The notes: generated by a model from the sequence alone, not told the origin. A DNA stretch of 64,000 nt from Algoriphagus sp. TR-M9 (GCF_027594545.1 NZ_CP115160.1:2427001-2491000); one strand, 5' to 3'; shown: positions 54,185-63,131, numbered from the stretch's first letter. Made by a program: numbers and translations.

Positions 54185-56095
54185 TCAATTCAACCTATCC
54201 AATACCTCGAATCTGGAAGAATTTGAAATGAATTCTGGCACAATTACTTTCAGGTGTGCTACTACTTCATTTTCAGATTGCTTGGTCACCAAATCATTAA
54301 ACAACTCAATCTGTCCATCAATTTTGTGATAGGAAGAAGGGGGGACTTGTGCAATCATTATTTTAGGATGATGTGTGATTTTAAGGATTTCAAAATCATT
54401 AAGTAATTCCTCAAACAGCTTTTCACCTTCCCGAAGTCCTGAGAAAATGATCTTGATATCCTCATCCACCTTCTTTCCGGAGAGCTGAATCATTTTCTTA
54501 GCTAGCTCTAAAATCTTCACCGGTTCACCCATATCAAACACGTAGATTTTTCCTCCATCTCCCATGATCCCGGCTTCCAGCACCAGTTGGCAAGCCTCTG
54601 AAATAGTCATGAAATACCGGGTAATTTCAGGGTGGGTAACAGTAATGGGGCCTCCTCTTAAAATCTGCTTTTTAAATAAGGGAATAACAGATCCATTCGA
54701 CCCCAGTACATTTCCGAATCTAGTAGTAATAAATTTGGTATGAAAATTATTGTGATTTTGAGCCAAATATTCATTCAAAGCTTGTACATACATTTCTGCA
54801 GCCCGCTTACTGGCTCCCATAACATTGGTAGGGTTCACAGCCTTATCTGTGGATACAAAGACAAACTTCTCCACCTTAGCTAATACGGAGATATCAGCCA
54901 AAAACTTGGTACCTATAACATTGGAAAGTATGGCTTCCTCTGGATAGTTTTCCATCATAGGCACATGCTTGTAAGCTGCGGCATGAAAGACCACCTCTGG
55001 CCTGAAAGTTCTAAAAACCTCCTTGAGCTTCTTTTTATTTTTGATATCTCCCAAAACCACCTTAATAGGGCAGTTAATTCGGTTTTCTTTAAACTCCTGC
55101 TCCACATCATATAATGCTGATTCAGCGATATCCAACATCACCAATAGCTTAGGATTGTAATGAGAGATTTGTCTACACAACTCAGAACCTATGGAGCCTG
55201 CAGCTCCTGTTACCAAAATCACCTTATTATATAATTCCTCGTGTAGTTTTGGATTATCTAAAATAATTGGTTCACGGCTTAGTAAATCCTCGATTTTTAC
55301 TTCCCGAATGGCCCCTACAGTAAGCCCTCCATTCAGCCATTGATCAACTGGAGGCACTATGGAAACGGAGATTTTCAGGCGCAGGCACTCGTCCATGATC
55401 TCATTTTTGCGGTGAACGGTAAGATCCCGAACTGCAATTATCAATTCAGTAACACCAAACTCTTCCACCAACTTTTCTAGGCCTGAAAGACCTTTGTATA
55501 TCCGTCTTCCGTCTATATTCTTTCCCTCTTTCTTTGGATCATCATCAAGAAATGCTACCGTGTTGAAAAGGCTTTTACTGTCTCGATTAATAGCCTCCTG
55601 AGCTATTATACCAGCTTCTCCTGCTCCGAAAATCACTCCGTTTTTCAATTCCTTGACCAGAAAACCATTCTTTAGGTATACAAATAGCTCCTTTACCACA
55701 AGCCTGTAAAAAATCAGCATAAACAAGGAAGATAAACTAGCTATAATCAATACCGAAGTAGGCAACAAATACTGTTGATTAAGGAAATTACCATGAAAGA
55801 AACTGAGAAACAGAAAAAGAACAAAATTGATCAGGACTGTTTTAAAAATATTTGAACCATCCCTAAATCCAGTATGCCTGACAATTCCTTCATAACTATG
55901 TGTATTTTGCATAACCAGCAATCCACCAAGCATAAAAAATATACTTCCACCTAAAGCATTACCTTCCTCTATCTGATCTAACTCAAAATTAAATCTGACC
56001 AGGTAACCAAACAGAGCGCAATTGAATAATATGATAGAATCCAATGTTGCAATAATCCATCGCGGAAGAATTTTTAACCGAGTCAAAAAATTCAT
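54185..56095 (-). CDS. UDP-sugar 4,6-dehydratase, membrane-bound (PglF/CapD/WbpM-like)
   Basis: 636 residues. Four N-terminal membrane helices (within 12-135) are followed by a first Rossmann-like domain (IFGAGEAGIIAQEA near 155) and the catalytic SDR domain with NAD motif VTGAAGSIGSE at 295-305. It has AAAYKHVPMMENYPEE near 372-387 and the active-site stretch STDKAVNPTNVMGASK at 415-430. These enzymes turn UDP-GlcNAc into the 4-keto-6-deoxy sugar that starts bacillosamine, QuiNAc or FucNAc synthesis. It follows kdsB on the minus strand by 187 bp. A PglE-like aminotransferase and PglC-like transferase lie 3 kb away, suggesting a shared pathway. Confidence 0.93.
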   Translation of the reverse strand: MNFLTRLKILPRWIIATLDSIILFNCALFGYLVRFNFELDQIEEGNALGGSIFFMLGGLLVMQNTHSYEGIVRHTGFRDGSNIFKTVLINFVLFLFLSFFHGNFLNQQYLLPTSVLIIASLSSLFMLIFYRLVVKELFVYLKNGFLVKELKNGVIFGAGEAGIIAQEAINRDSKSLFNTVAFLDDDPKKEGKNIDGRRIYKGLSGLEKLVEEFGVTELIIAVRDLTVHRKNEIMDECLRLKISVSIVPPVDQWLNGGLTVGAIREVKIEDLLSREPIILDNPKLHEELYNKVILVTGAAGSIGSELCRQISHYNPKLLVMLDIAESALYDVEQEFKENRINCPIKVVLGDIKNKKKLKEVFRTFRPEVVFHAAAYKHVPMMENYPEEAILSNVIGTKFLADISVLAKVEKFVFVSTDKAVNPTNVMGASKRAAEMYVQALNEYLAQNHNNFHTKFITTRFGNVLGSNGSVIPLFKKQILRGGPITVTHPEITRYFMTISEACQLVLEAGIMGDGGKIYVFDMGEPVKILELAKKMIQLSGKKVDEDIKIIFSGLREGEKLFEELLNDFEILKITHHPKIMIAQVPPSSYHKIDGQIELFNDLVTKQSENEVVAHLKVIVPEFISNSSRFEVLDRLN

Positions 56096-56282
56096 AGTAG
56101 AAATCTAATCATATTTAATTATTTCTTTCCAAGCTTTTCACATACAGATTTGCGAACAAAATAATCACTTTTATTAAGTTTACATAATTTAATATTTTCT
56201 TTCCATAGTGACAGCTGAATAGTCATACAATACCAGCCAAGCTCGCAGGACTATCGGTTCTCTAGCCCTCTCCAACACTTAC

Positions 56283-56999
56283 TTACACCAATTTCCTCGC
56301 CCGGATCAAATCCTCCTTGGTATCTATGGCAACTGCCTGATGCAGGGTCTTTACCATCCGGATCTGATACCCATTTTCCAATAACCTCAATTGCTCCAGC
56401 ATTTCTATAGACTCTAGTTTGCTTTTTGGCAACTGGGTGAATTTTCTCAACACCTCTCTTCTATAGGCATATACACCCACGTGCTTCCAATAGGTCACCT
56501 TGGCCGACTCCCTATTGTAGGGTATGGGGCATCTGGAAAAGTACAGGGCATTCTCATGCGCATCCGTTACCACTTTTACCGCATTAGGGTTCTGTGCCTC
56601 CAGCTCAGAAATCTCCGTTTTCAAAGACGCCACCTGCACAGACTCATCTTCAAATGCCCTGACCAAATCCTCAAGTGACTGCTTATCCTGAAAAGGCTCA
56701 TCCCCCTGCACATTGATAATTAAATCCGCATCTACAGTTCCCAAGGCTTCAGCAATTCTATCCGAACCACTTTGATGCTCCTGCTGGCTCCTAAACACCT
56801 TACCCCCTACTTCCTCTATCTGTTGATGAATCTCCTCATGATCTGTTACCACCCAAACCTCATCAAAGACCCCAGTATCCACGGTACTCAAGTAGGTTCT
56901 CTGGATAATGGATTTTCCTCCAAGATCTTGAACCAATTTGATAGGTAAACGGGTAGAAGCATATCGGGCTGGTATAAGTGCAGCAGTTTTTGACATCAT
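56283..56999 (-). CDS. kdsB: 3-deoxy-manno-octulosonate cytidylyltransferase (CMP-Kdo synthetase)
   Basis: 238 residues from the ATG at 56999 (56996 also possible; TTG at 57038 rejected). The N-terminal signature is AALIPARYASTRLPIKL, followed by GKSIIQRTYLS, VVTDHEEIH, SGSDRIAEAL and INVQGDEPFQ with the conserved metal Asp. The usual GKP of the opening loop is IKL/GKS here. It activates Kdo for lipopolysaccharide or capsule synthesis, in the cytoplasm. It lies between the dehydratase gene and the 2 kb repeat block. Confidence 0.94.
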   Translation of the reverse strand: MMSKTAALIPARYASTRLPIKLVQDLGGKSIIQRTYLSTVDTGVFDEVWVVTDHEEIHQQIEEVGGKVFRSQQEHQSGSDRIAEALGTVDADLIINVQGDEPFQDKQSLEDLVRAFEDESVQVASLKTEISELEAQNPNAVKVVTDAHENALYFSRCPIPYNRESAKVTYWKHVGVYAYRREVLRKFTQLPKSKLESIEMLEQLRLLENGYQIRMVKTLHQAVAIDTKEDLIRARKLV

Positions 57000-57149
57000 A
57001 GCGAACATGGTGGTGAATAAAATTTGTACAGTCTTCAATTAGGCTAAACGCTAATTTTTCAAGAATGCAGATTCAAATATAGGCAAATCCTATCCTTAAA
57101 TTTAATGCTCGCTTAACGACAGGGAATTACCTAAGAACCGGATTATAAA

Positions 57150-57190
57150 TCCTACGGTAATATTTTCGAGATTACAAATCTCGAATAGCG
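57150..57190. repeat. Repeat family D, copy 1
   Basis: TCCTACGG followed by the perfect palindrome TTCGAGATT-ACA-AATCTCGAA (57165-57185) and GCG. A second, slightly altered copy is at 58718-58756. Confidence 0.75.
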
Positions 57191-57375
57191 CGAATCAAAC
57201 CCAATTTCCGAGTTTACTAAAATTGGATTCCGGGGTCATTTCGACGAGCAAACGTAGATGTTATATTATTCGAAAATGCTGATGCGAGGGGAAATCTCTT
57301 TTGAAGTCAGATGGCTAAAGTATGAAATCTAAAACCTGAACCTCATACGCTTGGCCAGAATTAGACTCAGTCGCA

Positions 57376-57460
57376 GATGGACAAGTTGAAAATTTAAAAT
57401 GTAAAGTTTAAAGTTGCCGTTTTAGGTACTTTTACATTCGGAATTCAAAATTTTGGAGGT
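57376..57460. repeat. Repeat family C, copy 1 (85 bp)
   Basis: An AT-rich unit beginning GATGGACAAGTTGAAA and ending TTTTGGAGGT. A near-identical 85-bp copy in the same orientation is at 57741-57825. Confidence 0.85.
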
Positions 57461-57523
57461 TGGGAAGTCGGAAGTCAGTTGTCTGTTGTCAGTTTTCGGT
57501 TGTCAGTCGCCTGGCCTGAGCTT

Positions 57524-57585
57524 GTCGAAGGGTAGGAAGCCTGTCACGCTGAGCGGAGTCGAAGCGTTTTAGTCCCTATTCGCTA
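57524..57585. repeat. Repeat family A, copy 1 (62 bp)
   Basis: Begins GTCGAAGGGTAGGAAG, contains CACGCTGAGCGGAGTCG and ends CCCTATTCGCTA. It is identical over 62 bp to 58430-58491 in the same orientation. Confidence 0.9.
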
Positions 57586-57634
57586 GGGTGGCAGAGATGG
57601 AAGTCTGGAAGCAGGCTGAAGGCCTGCCTTGTTG

Positions 57635-57742
57635 TAGCCTAGGGTAAGGAGGCACGACGCAACCCTGGGTTCAAAGTAGAACGATTCCCCCAGCGCTGGC
57701 CCGGGATCCTGATTCGGAGACGGCATTGTCATGCCAGCAAGA
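57635..57742. repeat. Repeat family B, copy 1
   Basis: Left part TAGCCTAGGGTAAGGAGG with a CGACGCAACCCTGGG mate, then the conserved core CAGCGCTGGCCCGGGATCC, TGATTCGGAGACGG and GCCAGCAAGA. It is shared with copies at 58017 and 58597. Confidence 0.85.
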
Positions 57743-57825
57743 TGGAAAAGTTGAAAGTTTAAAATGTAAAGTTTAAAGTTGCCGTTTTAGGTACTTTGAC
57801 ATTCGGAATTCAATATTTTGGAGGT
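57741..57825. repeat. Repeat family C, copy 2 (85 bp)
   Basis: Begins GATGGAAAAGTTGAAA. It directly abuts the end of family B copy 1 and differs from copy 1 at only a few positions. Confidence 0.85.
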
Positions 57826-58016
57826 CGGGTATCAAATGTCGGGAAGTTTGGTAGTTAGGAAGTGGGAAATTGTAAGTATGGAGATAAAGATGACTCTCCA
57901 GTATCAGGTTTAGATTGTCTTTCAGCTATATAGGCAGATTCAGGATTTTGGGACCTTGGATCGACTGTCGGAGACGAATAGGTTTTTACCTGACCCTGAA
58001 GGGGTCAAATTATTAA

Positions 58017-58145
58017 TAGCCCAGGGTAAGGAGGTACGACGCAACCCTGGGTAAAAAATCGCAATTTATCACCAGCGCTGGCCCGGGATCCTGATTCGGA
58101 GACGGAGGCGTTTTGCCAGCAAGAATACGGGAGAACCAGATTGGA
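58017..58145. repeat. Repeat family B, copy 2
   Basis: TAGCCCAGGGTAAGGAGG, ACGACGCAACCCTGGG, the core CCAGCGCTGGCCCGGGATCC and a longer right end AACCAGATTGGA that is also present in copy 3. An 88-codon open frame crossing this copy (58013-58279, minus) is not considered a gene. Confidence 0.85.
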
Positions 58146-58429
58146 CAACTATTTTTATTCAATCGACAACTTCTCAGTTGACCGTTATGGCTTAACTTAA
58201 AAATTCCTCTCTCGATACTTTTGAGACCAAAAGTATCCAAAAGTCTTCGTCGCGGCAAAGCTTCCACCGCACATCCCAACAGCCCGGCCCGCTGCCGCGA
58301 CAGCCCACCGCGCAGTCCAAGTGACGACTACATTTTAATAATACTTTAAATAGCGATAGGTGACAAAACCCAATCCCATTCCTAAAAGCACATAATAATT
58401 AGATGAACTTATTTTTACCTAACCCTGAA

Positions 58430-58491
58430 GTCGAAGGGTAGGAAGCCTGTCACGCTGAGCGGAGTCGAAGCGTTTTAGTCCCTATTCGCTA
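58430..58491. repeat. Repeat family A, copy 2 (62 bp)
   Basis: Identical to 57524-57585 over the full 62 bp and in the same orientation. It is preceded by TTTTTACCTAACCCTGAAG, which echoes TTTTTACCTGACCCTGAAG near 57984. Confidence 0.9.
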
Positions 58492-58596
58492 ACTGATTCT
58501 AAGGAAATATATTATTGTTCAAAATCCAGTTTCTGGTTCTCGATAGGTGTTTGGGAATAACTAAAAGAAAATCAGCCTCATAGGGGCGGTTCATAT

Positions 58597-58715
58597 TAGT
58601 GCCTAGGGTTTCAACCCTGGGATTAAGGTTTTAATGGTTAACCAGCGCTGACCCGAGATCCTGATTCGGAGACGAAGGCGTGACGCCAGCAAGAATACCG
58701 AAAAACCAGATTGGA
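58597..58715. repeat. Repeat family B, copy 3
   Basis: The left part is a shorter palindrome CCTAGGGTTTCAACCCTGGG. The core reads CCAGCGCTGACCCGAGATCC with two changes, and the right end AACCAGATTGGA is retained. It runs into family D copy 2. Confidence 0.8.
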
Positions 58716-58717
58716 AT

Positions 58718-58756
58718 CCTACGGGATTGGTTCGAGATTACAAATCTCAAACAGCG
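58718..58756. repeat. Repeat family D, copy 2
   Basis: TCCTACGG, then TTCGAGATTACAAATCTCAAA and CAGCG. The palindrome has one change relative to copy 1. Confidence 0.7.
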
Positions 58757-59041
58757 ATGTGAATGGCGATTGGCAGTCTAAATACTGCATTTGGATAGGG
58801 ATAAGTAATGAGACTTGCGCCAAATATGAGTTCCCCACCAGACACCTCAGAGTGCAGCTTCTGGAGAAGCAGCACAACATGAGAAGCAGCACAACCTGCC
58901 TAAATATAACCACTCACGGCTGTGGACCGTGGTCTGTCAACTATGGACCATCTTCCATGGTCTATGGACTATCGTCTATCAACTAAAAAAACTATAAACC
59001 ATTCAATCAAACTACTCCCTACGCTCCACCAAGATGCTGGG

Positions 59042-59653
59042 TCACTTGCCCGCACCTTCAAATTTACCAACTGTCACATGGCCCTGCTGTGTCACGCCCT
59101 TGCCTTGCAAAACATTAAAAAGTGTCGTAAATAATATCCTCCAGTCCAGCCAAAAACCATGATTGTCCACATACCATACGTCCAACTTGAACTTTCTCTC
59201 CCAACTAATGGCATTCCTCCCATTGACCTGGGCCCAACCGGTGACACCCGGGCGCACCTCATGCCTCCTGGACTGCTCCTCTGAATACAAAGTCAGGTAC
59301 TCCTTCAACAATGGTCTGGGCCCCACCAAACTCATATCCCCCTTTATCACATTGATCAACTGGGGCATCTCATCCAAGGAACTCATTCTAATCACTCTAC
59401 CTAAGGCTGTAATTCTACAGGAATCTGCTAAGGGCAGCCCATCCTGATCCACTAGATCCCGCATGGTCTTAAACTTGAGAATTCGGAATGGAATATGATC
59501 TTTGCCGGGCCTCTCCTGAGAAAAAAATGGATTTCCTCTGTGATGGAAAATCAACAGTACCATCACCAACAAGAAGATGGGGAGAAATATTAAAAACATC
59601 AAAAAAGCAAGGATGATGTCCATCGCTCTCTTTATGTACTTCCTGTAAAACAC
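59042..59653 (-). CDS. Monotopic phosphoglycosyl transferase (PglC-like sugar transferase)
   Basis: 203 residues, the short form without an N-terminal multi-helix domain. The membrane re-entrant helix is at about 9-35 (RAMDIILAFLMFLIFLPIF). Then come FFSQERPGKD, the KFKTM motif, the Asp-Glu catalytic pair in SSLDEMPQLINVIKGDMSLVGPRP, and GVTGWAQVNGRN. It moves a sugar-1-phosphate from a UDP-sugar to undecaprenyl phosphate. The GTG start at 59653 directly abuts the stop of the aminotransferase gene, so the two are coupled. With a PglE-like aminotransferase and PglF-like dehydratase nearby, a bacillosamine-type amino sugar is the likely substrate. Confidence 0.9.
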   Translation of the reverse strand: MFYRKYIKRAMDIILAFLMFLIFLPIFLLVMVLLIFHHRGNPFFSQERPGKDHIPFRILKFKTMRDLVDQDGLPLADSCRITALGRVIRMSSLDEMPQLINVIKGDMSLVGPRPLLKEYLTLYSEEQSRRHEVRPGVTGWAQVNGRNAISWERKFKLDVWYVDNHGFWLDWRILFTTLFNVLQGKGVTQQGHVTVGKFEGAGK

Positions 59654-60793
59654 TTACTTAAATGATTTGGCGAGTTCCTTCTTGATAACAGCCAAGATCC
59701 TTTCCTGATCTTCCAGTTTGAGATCAGCTGAACTTGGCAGGCACAACCCATTTTCGAAAAGGTTTTGGGCGGTTTTACCACCATAAAACTGGGCATCAGC
59801 AAACACCGGCTGCATGTGTAACGGCTTCCAAAGATACCTGCTTTCTATCCCATGTCTGGACAGGGACTTCTGTAAACAAGCTGCATCAAAGCCTAGAATT
59901 TCTGAATTAATCAAAATCGCTGTTAGCCAATAATTAGACTGGCTGGAGTCTGGTTCCGTATGGAAACTAATCCCGGGAATGTCTTTGAACAATTCCCTAT
60001 ACCTGGCATTCACCGCTCTACGGCTTTTGACCTGATTCTCCAGCTTCTCCAACTGAGCCAGCCCCACCGCGGCTGCCAGATTATTCATTTTATAATTATA
60101 GCCTATCTCTAAATGCTGGTAATACGGCAGGTCTTCCCTGGCCTGGGTAGATAGGTGCCGGGCTTTTTGAAGTATGTTGGTATCATCTGAAATCAGTGCT
60201 CCTCCCCCTCCGGTGGTGATGATTTTATTTCCATTGAAGGAATACACACCAATCTGTCCAAAAGTACCGCACATTTCCCCTTCATAGACCGAGCCCACAG
60301 CTTCGGCAGCATCCTCCAAAACAGGAATATTATACTTACGGGAAATCTCCAGGATCTCGTTCATTTTAGCTGGCATACCAAAAAGGTGCACCACCACTAT
60401 GGCCTTAGGCTTTTTTCCATTGGAGATGCGGTTTAAAATTGCATCCTCCAGTAATTCTGGACTGATATTCCAGGTATCGCTTTCTGAGTCCACAAACACA
60501 GGTTTGGCGCCCAAGTACACAATGGGATTGGCAGAGGCACAAAAAGTAAAGCTTTGACAGATCACTTCATCTTCAGGACCTATGCCCATCAAAACCATGG
60601 CAAGGTGCAGGGCTGAAGTTCCGGAATTGAGCACCACGGACTCATGGGTACGCAACTTGGTATTCAGCTTCCACTCAAACTTCCCAATAAACGCCCCATA
60701 GGTAGCCAAGTGACCTGAATCTATGGCCTGTCTGGTGTACAGGGATTCATTACCATTAAAGCTAGGAAAGGACAGGGGTATTTGCTTGTACAT
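59654..60793 (-). CDS. DegT/DnrJ/EryC1/StrS aminotransferase (PglE-like)
   Basis: 379 residues, PLP sugar aminotransferase. NSGTSALHLAM near 57-66 binds cofactor, FTFCASANPIVYLGAKPVFVD is typical, LEDAAEAVGS at 159-168 holds the PLP-pyridine Asp, and the PLP Lys190 is in SFNGNKIITTGGGG. It transfers an amino group from glutamate to a keto sugar; PglE-type enzymes act on the product of the PglF dehydratase. The stop directly touches the start of the PglC-like gene. It lies 85 nt downstream of the terminator that ends the WecA-like gene, so it probably has its own promoter. Confidence 0.92.
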   Translation of the reverse strand: MYKQIPLSFPSFNGNESLYTRQAIDSGHLATYGAFIGKFEWKLNTKLRTHESVVLNSGTSALHLAMVLMGIGPEDEVICQSFTFCASANPIVYLGAKPVFVDSESDTWNISPELLEDAILNRISNGKKPKAIVVVHLFGMPAKMNEILEISRKYNIPVLEDAAEAVGSVYEGEMCGTFGQIGVYSFNGNKIITTGGGGALISDDTNILQKARHLSTQAREDLPYYQHLEIGYNYKMNNLAAAVGLAQLEKLENQVKSRRAVNARYRELFKDIPGISFHTEPDSSQSNYWLTAILINSEILGFDAACLQKSLSRHGIESRYLWKPLHMQPVFADAQFYGGKTAQNLFENGLCLPSSADLKLEDQERILAVIKKELAKSFK

Positions 60794-60877
60794 GTACTGA
60801 TTGAGTCAATAACTGTCTAAACTTAGTACATAAATGACAAAAAGCAAACCAGGAACACTGCAGGCCAAAAACAAAAA

Positions 60878-60896
60878 AAGACCCCAGCGGGGCCTT
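60878..60896 (-). terminator. Terminator after the WecA-like gene
   Basis: On the minus strand AAGGCCCC-GCT-GGGGTCTT (8 bp with one wobble) is followed by TTTTTT. It lies 27 bp past the stop codon. Confidence 0.85.
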
Positions 60897-60923
60897 AACT
60901 AAATTTTTTACTCTAATATCCTT

Positions 60924-62081
60924 CTAATTCAGATTGATCTTGGAACGCTCAAAATCCTTTTTCTCCAGCTTTACCTTTCTTTTTTGACGCTCATTTAAAC
61001 CACTGATTTCAAGCACCCTAGGCTGTACTGCTACTTTCTTTTTCACATATTTAACAGTGACCTTGTCCAGCCTCAATCCAAGTATAACTGCAAGTCCCAC
61101 AATTATGGGAAGAGCCAGATTGTCCGAGAAATCTTTTAAAATAAAAATCAAAAAAATAAACACCAACTGCAAAGAACCTAGTATGAAAGTAACTTTATCA
61201 TGTGTGAAACCCATTCTCATCAGGAAGTGATGCACATGGGATTTGTCCGGAGTCATGGGGCCTTTTCCCTGGGAAATCCTACGGGTAAAAACCCTTCCCA
61301 TATCGTAGAGGGGAAACATTAAGAGCGCAACCCCGGCAGAGAAGGAAGGTTCAAATTTCCAGGTACTCCCGGAAGGCAGAGCCTGATTCACTTCCATAAA
61401 GGCCATCACCAGCGCGCCCATGGTAAAGCCCAAGGTCAGGGAACCGGTATCCCCCATAAAGATCTTAGCAGGATGCCAGTTAAAGGCCAGGAAAGCCAGA
61501 ATAGCCCCCATAAAGGTAAAGCAGATCAGGGCGTAGCTATCCAGTCCATAATAGAGAAACCAAGCCCCCAGGCAGGAGAAGGTAATCATGGCCATGGTAC
61601 CGGCCAGTCCATCCAGCCCGTCTATTAAATTAAAGGCATTAGTGAGTGCCAAAAGGGTAAAGGCAGAAAACACATAGCTGAAATACAGGTTCAGTTCCCC
61701 TATTCCCAAGAAACCATGAAAATCCCGGATACGGATATCTGATGCTCCTATGACTAGGACTACGGCTATAAGTTGTCCGAGGATTTTCCTACTGGCCTTC
61801 AACTCTACTATATCATCTCTAAGACCTACAAAGAACATGATGGTAATCCCCCCAAACAAATAAGTAGGATAATGCTCTGGGTATTCCCAAGCCCAAATAG
61901 CCAGAGCGATCATGGAGGCTAAGAAAAAACCTATCCCTCCCATAGAAGGAGTTTTCCCTAAGTGAATACGTCGTCCTCCCGGAGAGTCTGAGACTTGGTA
62001 ATTATGCAGAAGTTTAATCAGCACTGGAAAAAAGAGAATACCAATCGCAAATGAGGTAAAAAAAGAATACAGAAAAGTCAT
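60924..62081 (-). CDS. WecA/MraY-family undecaprenyl-phosphate sugar-1-phosphate transferase
   Basis: 385 residues with about eleven membrane helices. Glycosyl transferase family 4 motifs are visible: GRRIHLGKTPSMGGIGFF near 36-53, FVGLRDDIVELKASRK (metal Asp pair), NAFNLIDGLDGLAGT, FMGDTGSLTLGF, and a C-terminal cytoplasmic KSHVHHFLMRMG. It starts lipid-linked glycan synthesis by attaching a HexNAc-1-phosphate to undecaprenyl phosphate. The basic C-terminal tail of about 40 residues is longer than in minimal forms. It diverges from a second transferase gene across 197 bp. Confidence 0.93.
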   Translation of the reverse strand: MTFLYSFFTSFAIGILFFPVLIKLLHNYQVSDSPGGRRIHLGKTPSMGGIGFFLASMIALAIWAWEYPEHYPTYLFGGITIMFFVGLRDDIVELKASRKILGQLIAVVLVIGASDIRIRDFHGFLGIGELNLYFSYVFSAFTLLALTNAFNLIDGLDGLAGTMAMITFSCLGAWFLYYGLDSYALICFTFMGAILAFLAFNWHPAKIFMGDTGSLTLGFTMGALVMAFMEVNQALPSGSTWKFEPSFSAGVALLMFPLYDMGRVFTRRISQGKGPMTPDKSHVHHFLMRMGFTHDKVTFILGSLQLVFIFLIFILKDFSDNLALPIIVGLAVILGLRLDKVTVKYVKKKVAVQPRVLEISGLNERQKRKVKLEKKDFERSKINLN

Positions 62082-62278
62082 AGTGTCAGTAAGGTTGGTT
62101 AGGAAATCATAGACTAATACGGGTCAAACTTCTATTCCGCTACAACTCTTAGGTAATTTTATAAAAAAAATGGCAAGGTTAATGCCTTAAATTTCTTAAA
62201 AACACATAGAAGTAAATATTTTCAGGATAAAATACAATTTTATGTATTTACAAAAATACCGGCCATTTATTTGAAGAA

Positions 62279-63055
62279 ATGACAAAAAATAAGACCTTTA
62301 CAAAGCCCAAAATAATCAGTAACCAACTTTTTAAGAAAAAACCTACTATAATGACAACTAGAAATGTAGAAAAGCTCCTTGGGTATGATTTCAATTATGA
62401 TTTATCAGAAAATTACAAAAAGCAAGAACCAGAATTAATTTTTTCCAAACATTTTAACTGGTATAATCTTACATTAAAAAGATTCATTGACCTTATTGGA
62501 GCCTTTCTTTTCATGGTTCTGATTGGTTTTTGGCTTTTCCCTCTTGTGGCAATCTTGATTAAAATTGAGTCCCCAGGCCCTGTTTTCTTCAAACAAACCC
62601 GCGAAGGAATTTATAACTCGAGATTTAGATGTTATAAATTTAGATCCATGGTAGTCAATAATGAATCGGAAACCAAGCAGGCTACCAAAAACGATCCAAG
62701 GATTACGAAAGTGGGTAAGTTTATCCGTAAAACCAGTATAGACGAATTACCTCAAATTTTAAACGTGATTTATGGTAATATGTCACTGGTAGGACCTAGA
62801 CCTCATCCTGTGAAATTAAATGAAATGAGTGCAGCAGAAATTGTAGGTTTTAGAAATAGGCATTTGGTAAAACCAGGTATAACTGGATTGGCACAAGCCA
62901 AGGGGTATAGGGGAGAAACTCAAACTTTCCATTCCATGTATTTCAGGTATAAATTAGATGTGCACTATATTAAGAGTTGGAGTCTGTGGCTTGATTTAAA
63001 AATTATCGCTATGACAGCTAGTTCAATTCTCTTTGACAATGAAAACGCGTATTAA
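62279..63055 (+). CDS. Phosphoglycosyl transferase, WcaJ/RfbP-type catalytic domain
   Basis: 258 residues. A 60-residue cytoplasmic N-terminal part precedes one membrane helix (about 70-92, IGAFLFMVLIGFWLFPLVAI). The catalytic domain has FFKQTREG, CYKFRSM, the Asp-Glu pair in SIDELPQILNVIYGNMSLVGPRP, and KPGITGLAQAKG. It lacks the CoA-binding-like domain of full WcaJ and differs from the nearby PglC-like protein. An internal ATG at 62351 could also be used. It is followed by an 18-bp perfect hairpin and then by the Wzi-like gene, which suggests a capsule or exopolysaccharide role. Confidence 0.9.
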   Translation: MTKNKTFTKPKIISNQLFKKKPTIMTTRNVEKLLGYDFNYDLSENYKKQEPELIFSKHFNWYNLTLKRFIDLIGAFLFMVLIGFWLFPLVAILIKIESPGPVFFKQTREGIYNSRFRCYKFRSMVVNNESETKQATKNDPRITKVGKFIRKTSIDELPQILNVIYGNMSLVGPRPHPVKLNEMSAAEIVGFRNRHLVKPGITGLAQAKGYRGETQTFHSMYFRYKLDVHYIKSWSLWLDLKIIAMTASSILFDNENAY

Positions 63056-63088
63056 TCCACCTCATGGAAAAATCCAAAATTCTCATCA

Positions 63089-63131
63089 AACTAAAGGAAG
63101 AGGCGCATATTTCGCGCCTCTTCCTTTAGTT
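63089..63131 (+). terminator. Long perfect hairpin after the sugar transferase gene
   Basis: An 18-bp perfect inverted repeat (63089-63106 and 63114-63131) with a 7-nt loop and GC core GAGGCGC. There is no strong T run after it on the plus strand, but stem strength makes termination or 3'-end protection likely. Confidence 0.75.

Larger units (their letters stand above)
57000..59041. repeat. Two-kilobase non-coding block of interspersed repeats
   Basis: No convincing gene occurs between kdsB and the PglC-like gene. The block is a mosaic of at least four repeat families present two or three times each, annotated separately below. It also holds low-complexity words (TTGTCAGTTTTCGGTTGTCAG near 57484; GGACCATCTTCCATGGTC near 58944) and a doubled GAGAAGCAGCACAAC near 58864. 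CCTGAGCTTGTCGAAGGG and GTCACGCTGAGCGGAGTCG are words known as dispersed repeats in many Bacteroidota. Confidence 0.85.

Noticed and set aside
58013..58279. 88-codon open frame on the minus strand in the repeat block
   Set aside because: It lies over repeat family B copy 2 and flanking non-coding sequence, with no recognisable domain; open by chance.
58719..58913. 64-codon open frame on the minus strand with a hydrophobic, Cys-rich start
   Set aside because: It overlaps repeat family D and the doubled GAGAAGCAGCACAAC word; no family resemblance.
57000..59041. CRISPR array
   Set aside because: Repeats are long, few, irregularly spaced and of several families; there is no regular repeat-spacer pattern and no cas gene in the window.
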